From: an uncultured Alphaproteobacteria bacterium
GTDB taxonomy: Bacteria; Pseudomonadota; Alphaproteobacteria; Rhizobiales; Pleomorphomonadaceae
Assembly (NCBI GenBank): GCA_937900425.1
Contig: CALCDT010000309.1
Coordinates: 1 to 33,652, forward strand
DNA: 33,652 nucleotides
Direction: 5' to 3'
Part shown: positions 1-8,994 of the stretch, piece by piece
How positions within the stretch are numbered: position 1 is the stretch's first letter
Layout of the letters: each line of letters begins with the position of its first letter
Notes under the pieces: generated by a model
Told to the model about the DNA's origin: nothing
Databases searched by the model: none
The model's input: only the letters and a program-made list of their open reading frames with translations
Made by a program: the position numbers and the translations under genes

Positions 1-187
1 CATCGCCCACCGCCTCTCCACCATCGCCCGGATGGACCGGCTGGTGGTGATGGACGAGGGGCGAATCGTCGAGGTCGGAACCCACGACGACCTCCTCGCC
101 CACGGCGGTCTCTATGCCCGGCTCTGGGCCCGGCAGACCGGCGGATTCCTCGCCGAGGACGAGGGCGATCGTCACGCCGCGGAATAG
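1..187 (+). CDS. ABC exporter ATP-binding subunit, C-terminal end (partial)
   Basis: The reading frame enters at base 2 and stops at TAG 185-187, leaving 61 residues. It opens with IAHRLSTIARMDRLVVMD, the H-loop (switch) region of ABC ATPases, followed by the usual EGRIVEVGTHDDLL and a GLYARLW tail. The HRLST form and this tail are typical of exporters in which membrane and ATPase domains are fused (MsbA/multidrug/lipid type), so the missing upstream part probably carries six membrane helices. The substrate cannot be told from the tail. The gene precedes petA by 433 bases in the same direction and is probably not in its operon. Confidence 0.85.
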   Translation, partial: IAHRLSTIARMDRLVVMDEGRIVEVGTHDDLLAHGGLYARLWARQTGGFLAEDEGDRHAAE

Positions 188-620
188 GCGCTTTTCCTCC
201 GCGAGCGGACCGGCCCGGACACAAGTGCAACATCGGCCGGAATTCTTTTGAATTACGCAAAACAGACGATTGTCGCGCCGCAGCGTGATCGCCTAAGGTG
301 GCGCCCGCATCGTCGTCGCTCCGCGCCCACAGTCTGGACAACCTGGCGAAACGGTGCAAGAACAGCGCCGATCCGGCGGAGAAGGCTGCGAAAACGCGGG
401 CTTTTTCGCCCCGGCCGGGGAGGGCGATGCTGCAGCTGCGAAGCTGGCGCGCGTGCTCCTCGCCGAACACGATCCGGCCCGACGTCGTCCGGTTCCCGGA
501 GCGGCTTGCCAGAGCCGCCGTCCTGCCGCCGTCGGCTCCCCGGATACCGGTCGCCAGACGCCGTCGCGCACGGCGCGGTGCGGCGCCAAGGGATTTTGAG
601 AGTTCGAAAGGAGCCAGGAC
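188..620 (+). promoter_or_regulatory. 433-base gap upstream of petA; probable promoter region
   Basis: No convincing gene is present; open frames here on both strands are Arg/Pro/Ser-rich and look like GC-driven noise. Two palindromes stand out. AATTCTTTTGAATT (241-254) lies in the only AT-rich patch, and CCCCGGCCGGGG lies at 409-420. The petA ribosome binding site AAAGGAG is at about 608-613. The petABC promoter is expected in this gap, but I cannot place it with confidence. Confidence 0.4.
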
Positions 621-1184
621 TTGGCTGCGACGCACGATACGGCTGAACCGACACGCCGCGACATTCTCTTCCTCGCCACCGCCGCGGTCGGCGCCGTGGG
701 CACCGCCGCCGCGATCTGGCCGTTCATCGACCAGATGAACCCTGACGCCTCGACCCTCGCGCTCGCCTCGATCGAGGTCGACGTCAGCGCCATCGCCGAG
801 GGCCAGTCGATCACCGCCAAGTGGCGCGGCAAGCCGATCTTCATCCGCAACCGCACCGACCAGGAGGTCGAGAGCGCCAAGTCGGTGCCGGTCGCCTCGC
901 TGCCGGACGCCAACGCCCGCAACGCCAACCTTGCGGCCGACGCCGACGCCTCCGACGCCAACCGCGCCGCCGAGGGCAACGAGAAGCTGCTCGTCATGGT
1001 CGGCGTCTGCACGCACCTCGGCTGCATCCCGCTCGGCCAGCAGGGCGATTTCGGCGGCTGGTTCTGCCCGTGCCACGGGTCGCATTACGATACGGCCGGC
1101 CGCATCCGCAAAGGCCCCGCACCGGAAAATCTGCATATCCCGGTCTACAGCTTCGTGTCCGACACGAAGATCAAGATCGGCTGA
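621..1184 (+). CDS. petA: Ubiquinol-cytochrome c reductase, Rieske iron-sulfur subunit
   Basis: Carries the [2Fe-2S] cluster of the cytochrome bc1 complex, which takes electrons from ubiquinol at the Qo site and passes them to cytochrome c1. The protein has 187 residues. The N-terminus has TRRDILFL (11-18), a twin-arginine signal that also serves as membrane anchor (about 15-35). Rieske box I is CTHLGC (C130, H132, C135) and box II is CPCHGSHYD (C149, C151, H152). By family knowledge C130/H132/C149/H152 bind the cluster and C135/C151 form the stabilising disulfide. The start is TTG at 621: it sits after AAAGGAG, and the next Met is residue 39, beyond the signal. Residues 97-119 are an Ala/Asp/Asn-rich low-complexity stretch just before the cluster domain. 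First gene of petABC, 26 bases before petB. Confidence 0.97.
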   Translation: MAATHDTAEPTRRDILFLATAAVGAVGTAAAIWPFIDQMNPDASTLALASIEVDVSAIAEGQSITAKWRGKPIFIRNRTDQEVESAKSVPVASLPDANARNANLAADADASDANRAAEGNEKLLVMVGVCTHLGCIPLGQQGDFGGWFCPCHGSHYDTAGRIRKGPAPENLHIPVYSFVSDTKIKIG

Positions 1185-1210
1185 GCGCGTCGGGTCAGGA
1201 GGTTTCATTC

Positions 1211-2482
1211 ATGTCCGGTCATTCGACCTACGAGCCCAGGACGGGTGCGGAGAAGTGGCTCGAGCGCCGCTTGCCGATCATCCGCCTCATGCACGACACG
1301 GCCGTCTCCTATCCGACGCCGCGCAATCTCAACTACTGGTGGACCTTCGGCGCGATCCTGTCGCTGATGCTCGTGGTTCAGATCGTCACCGGCATCGTGC
1401 TGGTGATGCACTACACGCCCCACGTCGACCTCGCCTTCTCGTCGGTCGAAGGCATCATGCGCGACGTCAACTACGGCTGGCTGCTGCGCTACATGCACGC
1501 CAACGGCGCGTCGATGTTCTTCATCGCGGTCTACATCCACATCTTCCGCGGCCTCTACTACGGCTCCTACAAGGAACCGCGCGAAGTGCTGTGGATCCTC
1601 GGTGTGGTGATCTTCCTGCTGATGATGGCCACCGCCTTCATGGGCTACGTGCTTCCGTGGGGCCAGATGAGCTTCTGGGGCGCCACCGTCATCACCAACC
1701 TGTTCTCGGCGCTACCCTTCGTCGGCGAGCCGATCGTGACATGGCTCTGGGGCGGCTTCGCCGTCGACAACCCGACGCTCAACCGCTTCTTCTCGCTGCA
1801 CTACCTGCTGCCCTTCATGATCGCGGGCGTCGTCGTCCTGCACATCTGGGCCCTGCACGTGGTCGGCCAGAACAACCCGGCCGGCATCGACGCCAAGACG
1901 CCGAAGGATACCGTTCCCTTCACGCCCTATGCGACGCTGAAGGACATGCTCGGCATGTCGGTGTTCCTGCTGGTCTTCGCCTGGTTCCTGTTCTATCAGC
2001 CGAATTTCATGGGTCATCCGGACAACTACATTCCGGCGAACCCGCTGGCGACGCCGGCGCACATCGTGCCCGAATGGTACTTCCTGCCGTTCTACGCGAT
2101 CCTGAGGGCTGTTCCGGACAAGCTCGGCGGCGTGCTGCTGATGTTCGGCGCCATCGCGGTGCTGGTGTTCCTGCCCTGGCTCGACACCTCCAAGGTCCGC
2201 TCGGCGACCTACCGGCCGCTCTACAAGATCTTCTTCTGGATCTTCGCGGCCTGCGCCGTCGGCCTCGGCTACCTCGGCTCGCGCCCGGCCGAAGGCGGCT
2301 ACGTCGTCGCCTCGCAGCTGCTGACCGCCTACTACTTCATCCACTTCCTGGTGATCCTCCCGGTCCTCGGCTTCATCGAGACGCCGAAGCCGCTGCCGGC
2401 GTCGATCGCCGACGACGTGCTCGCCAAGCAGAAGCGCACGGGCATGCAGGTCGGCGTCAAGTCGGTCTCCGAGGGGCATTGA
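1211..2482 (+). CDS. petB: Cytochrome b subunit of the bc1 complex
   Basis: Membrane core of the cytochrome bc1 complex, binding hemes bL and bH and the Qo and Qi quinone sites. The protein has 423 residues with about eight to nine membrane helices. The four heme-ligating histidines are visible as two pairs, H96/H110 and H197/H211, with the 14-residue spacing of the family. The Qo-site PEWY motif is at 287-290. The start at ATG 1211 follows GGAGG at about 1198-1203 and begins at MSGHSTYEP; the open frame extends upstream through petA in another phase but without homology. In some Rhizobiales cytochromes b and c1 are encoded as one fused gene; here they are separate, six bases apart, so presumably co-translated. 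Confidence 0.98.
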   Translation: MSGHSTYEPRTGAEKWLERRLPIIRLMHDTAVSYPTPRNLNYWWTFGAILSLMLVVQIVTGIVLVMHYTPHVDLAFSSVEGIMRDVNYGWLLRYMHANGASMFFIAVYIHIFRGLYYGSYKEPREVLWILGVVIFLLMMATAFMGYVLPWGQMSFWGATVITNLFSALPFVGEPIVTWLWGGFAVDNPTLNRFFSLHYLLPFMIAGVVVLHIWALHVVGQNNPAGIDAKTPKDTVPFTPYATLKDMLGMSVFLLVFAWFLFYQPNFMGHPDNYIPANPLATPAHIVPEWYFLPFYAILRAVPDKLGGVLLMFGAIAVLVFLPWLDTSKVRSATYRPLYKIFFWIFAACAVGLGYLGSRPAEGGYVVASQLLTAYYFIHFLVILPVLGFIETPKPLPASIADDVLAKQKRTGMQVGVKSVSEGH

Positions 2483-2488
2483 GGACGG

Positions 2489-3373
2489 ATGATGAAAGGT
2501 TCGATCATGAAATCCACGATCATCCGCCTCGCCTTCGCCTCCGCGGTGGTGTTCGGCGCGATCGCCGGCGCCTCGGCGGCCGAAGAGGGCGGTGAGGGCC
2601 ACACGGTCCACTATCCGCTGAAGAAGCCGGCCTATGTCGACTGGAGCTTCGCCGGCGTGTTCGGCAAGTACGACCAGGCGCAGCTGCAGCGCGGCTTCAA
2701 GGTCTACCGCGAGGTCTGCGCGGCCTGTCACGGCCTCTCGCGCGTCGCCTTCCGCACCCTCGCCTCGGAGGACGGCCCCGGCTTCACCGAAGACCAGGTC
2801 AAGACGATCGCCGCCGAATACGAGGTCACCAACGCCGACCCGGACGAGGCGGGCGACATGTTCCAGCGGCCGGCGCTGCCGTCCGATCACTTCCCGCCGC
2901 CCTTCCCGAACGACGCCGCCGCGGCGGCGTCGATGGGCGGCGCGGTGCCGCCGGACCTGTCGCTGCTGGCCAAGGCCCGCGCCGTCGAGCGCGGCTTCCC
3001 CTGGTTCGTCTTCGACATGTTCCTGCCCTACCAGGAGCAGGGCGTCGACTACGTCCACGCCCTTCTGACCGGCTACGAGGAGCCGCCGGAAGGCGTCGAG
3101 GTGCCGGAGGGGACCTATTACAACCCCTATTTCATCGCCGGCATGTCGCTGAAGATGCCGCCGCCGCTGTCGCCCGACCAGGTCGAGTACACCGACGGCA
3201 CGCCGCAGACCGTGGACCAGTATTCGAAGGACGTCTCGGCCTTCATGATGTGGGCGGCCGAGCCCCATCTCGTCGCCCGCAAGTCGATGGGCTTCAAGGT
3301 CATGATCTTCCTCGCGGTGTTCTCGGTTCTGCTCTACCTGACCAAGCGCCGGGTCTGGGCCGCCGCCCACTGA
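2489..3373 (+). CDS. petC: Cytochrome c1 subunit of the bc1 complex
   Basis: Periplasmic heme c protein of the bc1 complex that passes electrons from the Rieske protein to soluble or membrane cytochrome c. The frame encodes 294 residues with a Sec signal peptide ending near ASAAEEG (about 30). The heme-binding CAACH is at C77-C80-H81. The sixth ligand is probably M223 in the NPYF...KMPPP segment, which matches the MAPP ligand region of cytochrome c1. A single C-terminal membrane anchor lies at about 270-287. Three Met codons (2489, 2492, 2507) could each start; 2489 or 2492 fits the GAGGACGG just before. The gene starts six bases after petB and is followed by a terminator. Confidence 0.97.
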   Translation: MMKGSIMKSTIIRLAFASAVVFGAIAGASAAEEGGEGHTVHYPLKKPAYVDWSFAGVFGKYDQAQLQRGFKVYREVCAACHGLSRVAFRTLASEDGPGFTEDQVKTIAAEYEVTNADPDEAGDMFQRPALPSDHFPPPFPNDAAAAASMGGAVPPDLSLLAKARAVERGFPWFVFDMFLPYQEQGVDYVHALLTGYEEPPEGVEVPEGTYYNPYFIAGMSLKMPPPLSPDQVEYTDGTPQTVDQYSKDVSAFMMWAAEPHLVARKSMGFKVMIFLAVFSVLLYLTKRRVWAAAH

Positions 3374-3424
3374 TCACGGCGCCCGGCCGGCTCCGCTTCG
3401 TCAGCCGGCCCGCTCCCGAAACGG

Positions 3425-3456
3425 CCCCGCACTCCCGCCGGAGTGCGGGGTTTTTT
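3425..3456 (+). terminator. Rho-independent terminator of petABC
   Basis: A perfect 10-bp stem, CCCCGCACTC (3425-3434) with GAGTGCGGGG (3441-3450), closes a 6-base loop and is followed by six T (3451-3456). It lies 51 bases after the petC stop. A second 8-bp inverted repeat, GGCCGGCT/AGCCGGCC (3385-3392 and 3403-3410), precedes it. This is the clearest intrinsic terminator in the window. Confidence 0.92.
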
Positions 3457-3579
3457 CGTCTTGCGCGGCGGGTCGTCGTTTTTCTCGCGGCGCGGCGGAG
3501 GGGGTGCTTTTCGAGCCTTTCCGGCTGTGCTCTGTTCGGCGGGCACGGACGGCGTGCGCAAGCCAGGGGAAGGGACGCG

Positions 3580-4458
<879 letters not shown>

Positions 4459-4482
4459 GGGCGATGGGCGATGCCATCGCCC
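4459..4482. terminator. Hairpin between the convergent mtnP and kinase genes
   Basis: GGGCGATG (4459-4466) pairs with CATCGCCC (4475-4482) across an 8-base loop, starting right after the mtnP stop. There is no T-run on either side, so it is at best a weak or Rho-assisted terminator between converging transcripts. Confidence 0.35.
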
Positions 4483-4536
4483 GGCGTCCACCGGTGCGGG
4501 AAGACGGCGGGGGCCGGGGTGGCCGGCCTTCCGCGA

Positions 4537-5712
4537 TCAGGCGCCGCGGGCGCGCTCGAATTCGGCCTTGGTTCGCGGCAGGAGGAAGCAGAAGCGGCTG
4601 CCGCCGTGGTGGCCGGTGTCGAGCCAGATCCGGCCGCCGTGACTGTCGACGATCTGGCGGCTGATGGCGAGGCCGACGCCGAGGCCGTCGTAGGTCTTCT
4701 CGTTGGAATGGAGCCGGCGGAACATCTCGAAGATGATCTCCGACTGGCGCGGATCGATGCCGATGCCGTTGTCCGTCACCGAGACGAGCGCCTGTTCGCC
4801 GACCTGTTCGCCGGCGATCCCGACGTGCAGGGGCTCGGGTCCGCGGTACTTGATGGCGTTGCTGACGAGATTCTGGAAGACGCGGGTCAGCAGCGTGCGG
4901 TCGCCGCGCACCGTCGGCAGGCGGCCGACCGTCACCGTGGCTCCGGCCTCGGCGATCTGCAGTTCCAGGAGCGCCAGCGCGTCGGCGACCGCCTCGGCGA
5001 GGTCGACGTCGTCGCCGCGGACGTCGGCATAGGCGAGGCGGGAGAAGTCGTGCAGGCTCTGCACCATGCGTCGCATCTGCACGGCGCCGCGCTCGATGAC
5101 CCGGATGAAGTCGGCCGCCTCCGCCGGCAACTCGTCGCCCAGCGCCTCGCGCAGCAGCCCGGAATAGATGCTGACGTGGCGCATCGGCGTCTGCAGGTCG
5201 TGGGAGACGATGCTGGCGAAGCGGCGCAGAGCCTCGTTGCGGTTGGCGAGTTCGGCGTTGGCGCTGGCGAGGGTCTCGGCCCGCTTCAGTTCGGTGACGT
5301 CGGTGTGGGCGCCGAGCATGCGCACCGGCCGGCCGTGGTCGTCGCGGATGATGATGCCGCGGCAGCGGACCCAGACGGTGGAACCGTCACGGTGCCGGTA
5401 GCGCACGATCTGGTCGTAGGGGTGCTTCGGGTCGTCGCGGTGACGCCGGAAATTCTCCTGCGAGCGGACGAGATCGTCGGGATGCATCTGCGACTGCCAC
5501 CAGCCGGTGCTGTCGGGCACCTCGTGCGGTTCGTAGCCGAGCAGTCGCTTGTAGCGCGGGCTCATCCATTCGGCGCCGGGCGATTCCAGATCGGCGTACC
5601 AGATCCCGTCGAGCGAGCCTTCCTCGAGAAAACGGAAAATGCGGTCGTCCGCCCGGACGAGAGCGTAAAGTTCCCGCTCGAGCGGGTGCATGTCGATCTC
5701 GGCGGCGATCAT
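4537..5712 (-). CDS. PAS domain sensor histidine kinase, soluble
   Basis: A two-component kinase of 391 residues with no membrane helix or signal peptide, so it probably senses an internal cue. A PAS domain of the PAS_3 fold spans about 24-145 (WMSPRYKRLLGY, MHPDDL, and the closing ITDVT-like TDVTELKRAE). A coiled linker leads to the HisKA H-box SHDLQTP with phospho-acceptor H171. The ATPase domain has the N box NLVSNAIKYRG (281-291), G1 DNGIGID (314-320), an F box around FEMFRRLH and G2 GLGVGLAI (343-350). The start Met is at 5712 with AGGAC upstream; Met8 is an alternative. It sits alone on the minus strand between mtnP and apt. No response regulator is adjacent, so its partner is elsewhere. 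Confidence 0.93.
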   Translation of the reverse strand: MIAAEIDMHPLERELYALVRADDRIFRFLEEGSLDGIWYADLESPGAEWMSPRYKRLLGYEPHEVPDSTGWWQSQMHPDDLVRSQENFRRHRDDPKHPYDQIVRYRHRDGSTVWVRCRGIIIRDDHGRPVRMLGAHTDVTELKRAETLASANAELANRNEALRRFASIVSHDLQTPMRHVSIYSGLLREALGDELPAEAADFIRVIERGAVQMRRMVQSLHDFSRLAYADVRGDDVDLAEAVADALALLELQIAEAGATVTVGRLPTVRGDRTLLTRVFQNLVSNAIKYRGPEPLHVGIAGEQVGEQALVSVTDNGIGIDPRQSEIIFEMFRRLHSNEKTYDGLGVGLAISRQIVDSHGGRIWLDTGHHGGSRFCFLLPRTKAEFERARGA

Positions 5713-6131
5713 GCCGATGGGTCCTGCCTGAAGAGCGGCATGGTGCAGTGGTCCTCCTCACTGCGGCAAATTTCGGGATCGCGACCGCGCCGGCTTTCGT
5801 CTGCAACGCGGTGCAGACGGGCAGGTTCTCCGATGACGACGATTCGACCGACGCAATTCTCGGTTGACGACGGACCGTTCGCAAGCCGTCCACACCGCAA
5901 CGGCGCCGCTGATAGCAGGAAATCCGCGCTTTTTCCATCGGTAGACTTCCCGATCACGCCGGTCCGCTCGCCATCCACGGGCGAGGCTGTCCACGGCACG
6001 TCCGGACGAGGCACCCGGAGACCGGCCGCGGGCGCAGGTCGCCATTGCGCGGCGCCGGGCCGGCGCCTATACGCAGACGGTCGGGGCCGGGGTCGCCCCG
6101 GCACCCCGGGGTTTGCGACGGCGAGGCGGCG
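5713..6131. other. Gene-free 419-base gap between the kinase and apt
   Basis: This divergent gap must hold the promoters for the kinase (minus) and for apt (plus). The open frames through it have no recognisable family features. The apt ribosome binding site GAGGCGG is at about 6123-6129. No repeat or RNA gene was recognised. Confidence 0.4.
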
Positions 6132-6659
6132 ATGAAGCTGGACGAGGCGATCAGGACGATCCCGGACTATCCCAAGCCCGGCATCCTCTTTCGCGACATC
6201 ACCACCCTGCTCGGCGCGCCGAAGGCCTTTCGCCGGGCGATCGACGAACTGGTCCAGCCCTTCGCGGGCGCCAAGGTGGAAAAGGTCGCCGGCATCGAGG
6301 CCCGCGGCTTCATCATCGGCGGCGCCGTCGCCCACCAGCTCTCGGCTGGCTTCGTGCCGATCCGCAAGCGGGGCAAGCTGCCGCACGAGACCGTGCGCGT
6401 CGCCTATTCGCTGGAATACGGGCTCGACGAGATCGAGATGCACCGCGACGCCATCCTGCCGGGTGAGCGCGTCCTGCTCGTCGACGACCTCATCGCCACC
6501 GGCGGCACCGCGACCGCGGCGGTCGAACTGATCCGCCAGCTCGGCGCCGAGATCGTCGCCGCCTGCTTCATCATCGACCTGCCCGACCTCGGCGGGGCGA
6601 AGAAACTCGAGGTGCTGGGCGTGCCGGTGCGCACGCTGGTGAGCTTCGACGGCCACTGA
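6132..6659 (+). CDS. apt: Adenine phosphoribosyltransferase
   Basis: Makes AMP from adenine and phosphoribosyl pyrophosphate; cytoplasmic purine salvage. The protein has 175 residues, normal for the family. The N-terminal YPKPGILFRDIT (13-24) is the adenine-side signature, RKRGKLP (78-84) lies by the pyrophosphate site, and VLLVDDLIATGGTATAA (114-130) is the PRPP-binding motif. The start ATG 6132 follows GAGGCGG. Working after mtnP, it recovers the adenine released from methylthioadenosine, which explains the proximity of the two genes despite the intervening kinase. Confidence 0.97.
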   Translation: MKLDEAIRTIPDYPKPGILFRDITTLLGAPKAFRRAIDELVQPFAGAKVEKVAGIEARGFIIGGAVAHQLSAGFVPIRKRGKLPHETVRVAYSLEYGLDEIEMHRDAILPGERVLLVDDLIATGGTATAAVELIRQLGAEIVAACFIIDLPDLGGAKKLEVLGVPVRTLVSFDGH

Positions 6660-6779
6660 CCGCGGCCGCGGGCGGTCGGGGTGCGGGTCGGCCGCCCTCC
6701 CGCTCCGCGCCCGGTGCATGGCACCTGCGACGTCGCGGATGATTGCGGTCGCTGCGTCGAGTCGATTGATATGGTGACC

Positions 6780-6796
6780 TGACCGTTTTTCGGTCA
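6780..6796 (+). promoter_or_regulatory. Inverted repeat upstream of the MFS gene, possible operator
   Basis: TGACCG (6780-6785) and CGGTCA (6791-6796) flank five T. The repeat sits 74 bases before the exporter start, in a gap with no other obvious signal. It could be a repressor site or simply a small hairpin; no regulator gene is adjacent. Confidence 0.3.
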
Positions 6797-6870
6797 TCCT
6801 GTCCGGCGTGCGGCCGGCGGCGGGACCAGCCTCCCGCCCGGCCGCCGTCCTTCCGTGCGGAGCATCGATC

Positions 6871-8079
6871 ATGTCAGAGACCACCGCCGGCGCGCCGCTC
6901 GCCCGGCCGGAGAGCGAAACCGCCTTCGCCGTGATCGGCGCGCTCGCCTTCTGCCATCTCGTCAACGACATGATGCAGGCGCTGATGATGGCGATCTACC
7001 CGTTGCTGAAGGCGAGCTACGCGCTCGACTTCGCGCAGATCGGGCTGCTGACGCTCGCCTATCAGGTCACCGCATCGCTGCTGCAACCGCTGATCGGACT
7101 GGCCACCGATCGGCGGCCGCAGCCCTACGTGCTGGCGATCGGCATGGGCTTCACGGTGGCCGGCGTGCTTCTCCTCGCCTTCGCCGGCAGCTTCGCGTTT
7201 CTGCTGGCGGCCTCGACGCTGGTCGGCATCGGCTCGGCGATCTTCCACCCGGACGCTTCGCGGATGGCGCGCCACGCCTCGGGCGGGCGCCACGGCCTCG
7301 CCCAGTCGCTGTTTCAGGTCGGCGGCAACGTCGGCCACGCCCTCGGCCCGCTGGCGGCGGCGATGGTGGTGCTCGGCCGCGGCCAGGAGAGCGTCGCCTG
7401 GTTCGTTCCCGCCGGCCTCGTCGCCGCGGTGGTGCTGTGGCAGGTCGCCGGCTGGTCGCGGCGGCGCGAGGCGCGGCTCGGCACGGGCCGCGGGCGAGTC
7501 GCCGGCACGGCGGCGCTCTCTCCCGCCCGGGTGACGTTCGCCCTCGCCATCCTCTGCCTGCTGGTCTTCTCCAAGTTCGTCTACATGGCGAGCCTCAGCA
7601 GCTACTTCACCTTCTACCTGATGGAGACCTTCGGCATCGCGGTGACCGACGCGCAGATGCAGCTGTTCCTGTTCTCCGCCGCGGTCGCCTTCGGCACCCT
7701 CGTCGGCGGGCCGATCGGCGACCGGATCGGGCGCCGGCGGGTGATCTGGATCTCGATCCTCGGCATCCTGCCCTTCACGCTGGCGCTGCCGCATGTCGGC
7801 CTCGCCGCGACGAGCGTGCTGGTGGTGCTGATCGGGGTGGTGCTGGCCTCGGCCTTCCCGGCGATCGTCGTCTATGCGCAGGAACTGCTGCCCGGCCGGG
7901 TCGGCATGGTCGCCGGCCTGTTCTTCGGCCTCGCCTTCGGCATCGGCGGCATCGGCGCCGCGGTGCTGGGCGAGGTCGCCGACGCCGACGGCATCGCCGT
8001 CGTCTACCGGATCTGCAGCGTGCTGCCGGCGATCGGTCTGCTCGCGGTGTTCCTGCCGGACGTCGAGGGGCGGGCCTAG
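6871..8079 (+). CDS. MFS transporter, fosmidomycin resistance (Fsr) type
   Basis: A 402-residue inner-membrane exporter of the major facilitator family with about twelve helices in two halves. The diagnostic features of the Fsr subgroup are IFHPDASRMAR (124-134), SGGRHGLAQS (137-146) and FQVGGNVGHALGPL (148-161), with the loop motif TDRRPQ at 79-84. The family is named for E. coli Fsr, which confers fosmidomycin resistance, but native substrates of most members are unknown. ATG 6871 was chosen because GGAG lies 8 bases upstream and MSETTAG begins the alignable part; an open frame reaches back to 6808. It stands alone, with an inverted repeat upstream. Confidence 0.9.
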   Translation: MSETTAGAPLARPESETAFAVIGALAFCHLVNDMMQALMMAIYPLLKASYALDFAQIGLLTLAYQVTASLLQPLIGLATDRRPQPYVLAIGMGFTVAGVLLLAFAGSFAFLLAASTLVGIGSAIFHPDASRMARHASGGRHGLAQSLFQVGGNVGHALGPLAAAMVVLGRGQESVAWFVPAGLVAAVVLWQVAGWSRRREARLGTGRGRVAGTAALSPARVTFALAILCLLVFSKFVYMASLSSYFTFYLMETFGIAVTDAQMQLFLFSAAVAFGTLVGGPIGDRIGRRRVIWISILGILPFTLALPHVGLAATSVLVVLIGVVLASAFPAIVVYAQELLPGRVGMVAGLFFGLAFGIGGIGAAVLGEVADADGIAVVYRICSVLPAIGLLAVFLPDVEGRA

Positions 8080-8109
8080 AGGCTATGCCGAACGCGCGGT
8101 TCTTCGACG

Positions 8110-8340
8110 TGTTCGGTCCCTTTTCTGGTCGAATGTTGATTTTTCATGGGATTTGATTTTATCGATCCGGATGGTTCTAATACATTTCGAGTTTTTTTGC
8201 TTATGAAAGTAAGTCTATCGTAATTTATAATCTCAAGATATTAGATGTGACCTATCTTTTAATTTTCTTGCATCATCGTAAAAGTTGTGAGAATTGTTGA
8301 TACAGGGCAGAGAATTCATTGAGTGCCCGCAGTTTATATC
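8110..8340. other. AT-rich island upstream of the DUF2272 gene
   Basis: About 230 bases of conspicuously AT-rich sequence (around one third G+C by eye) in a window otherwise near 70% G+C. It includes runs such as GTTTTTTTGC and TAATTTATAATC. No gene is visible in it. It most likely carries the promoter of the gene at 8366 and, by its composition, may be the edge of transferred DNA or a binding region for a nucleoid or silencing protein. Confidence 0.6.
8154..8182 (+). promoter_or_regulatory. Candidate sigma-70-like promoter
   Basis: TTGATT (8154-8159) and TCTAAT (8177-8182) are separated by exactly 17 bases in the AT-rich island and point at the gene at 8366. The match to TTGACA/TATAAT is four and five of six. 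AT-rich DNA yields such matches by chance, so support is moderate at best. Confidence 0.35.
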
Positions 8341-8365
8341 GGTTTCCTTGCCTCGGGAGGAGGGG

Positions 8366-8941
8366 ATGCCTACTGCATTTGCCACACGCCTCGCCACTTT
8401 GGCCGAGGCCGAGTACAACACCTACCGCGGCCTGCACGAAACCACGACGAAGATGTCGAACCGGATCCGGACCTACTGGACGGACCTCGGCTGGGCCTTT
8501 CCCGGCGTGTCGACCGCCTGGTCCGCGGTCTTCGTCTCGTTTCTCGTCAAGTCCGCCGGGGCGGTGGCCGGGGAGTTCGATTTCTCCGCGAGGCACGCGA
8601 AATTCGTCCATACGGCGATTGCGAACGCGAACGCCGGAACGGGGGTGTTTCGAGCCTTCAGTCCTTCGGCATACGCGCCGAAGATCGGCGACATCATTCA
8701 AAACAACCGCGGCAACACTTTCGACTTCGCCTACGCCACCAATCACGACTCCTATCCCTCGCACTCTGCGATCGTCGTCGAAGAGGGGGTCGACGGGAGT
8801 GGCCGTTATGTGCGCACGGTCGGCGGAAACGAGGGCGATACCGTCGGCGACCGGGTCGTTCGTCTGACCAACGCGGGCCTGATGAAGGCTCCGAGCGCCG
8901 CACCCGACTACTACATCTCCGTCATCCAGACCTTGAAGTAG
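8366..8941 (+). CDS. DUF2272 family protein, possible NlpC/P60-like amidase fold
   Basis: A 191-residue protein that I match to DUF2272. Supporting segments are AWSAVFVSFLVKSAG (51-65), SARHAKFVHTAI (74-85), GDIIQN (108-113), SHSAIVVEE (132-140) and a closing DYYISVI. The arrangement of a helix after WSA, then GD, then a strand with His (H133), resembles the papain-like NlpC/CHAP peptidoglycan hydrolases. However, the position where those have Cys reads WSA (S53). Activity is therefore inferred only and may be absent. No signal peptide is seen. ATG 8366 follows the strong site GGGAGGAGGGG; an upstream TTG at 8294 is less likely. Its promoter region is unusually AT-rich, which suggests acquisition by transfer. 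Confidence 0.7.
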   Translation: MPTAFATRLATLAEAEYNTYRGLHETTTKMSNRIRTYWTDLGWAFPGVSTAWSAVFVSFLVKSAGAVAGEFDFSARHAKFVHTAIANANAGTGVFRAFSPSAYAPKIGDIIQNNRGNTFDFAYATNHDSYPSHSAIVVEEGVDGSGRYVRTVGGNEGDTVGDRVVRLTNAGLMKAPSAAPDYYISVIQTLK

Positions 8942-8994
8942 ACATCCGGACGCCTGCGTCACCGCCGGTGGCCTCGACGAAACCCGCTCGTCCG

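Noticed and set aside
253..1027. Minus-strand frames over the petA leader and petA
   Set aside because: They are antisense to petA or lie in GC-rich leader DNA and have no supporting motif or ribosome binding site.
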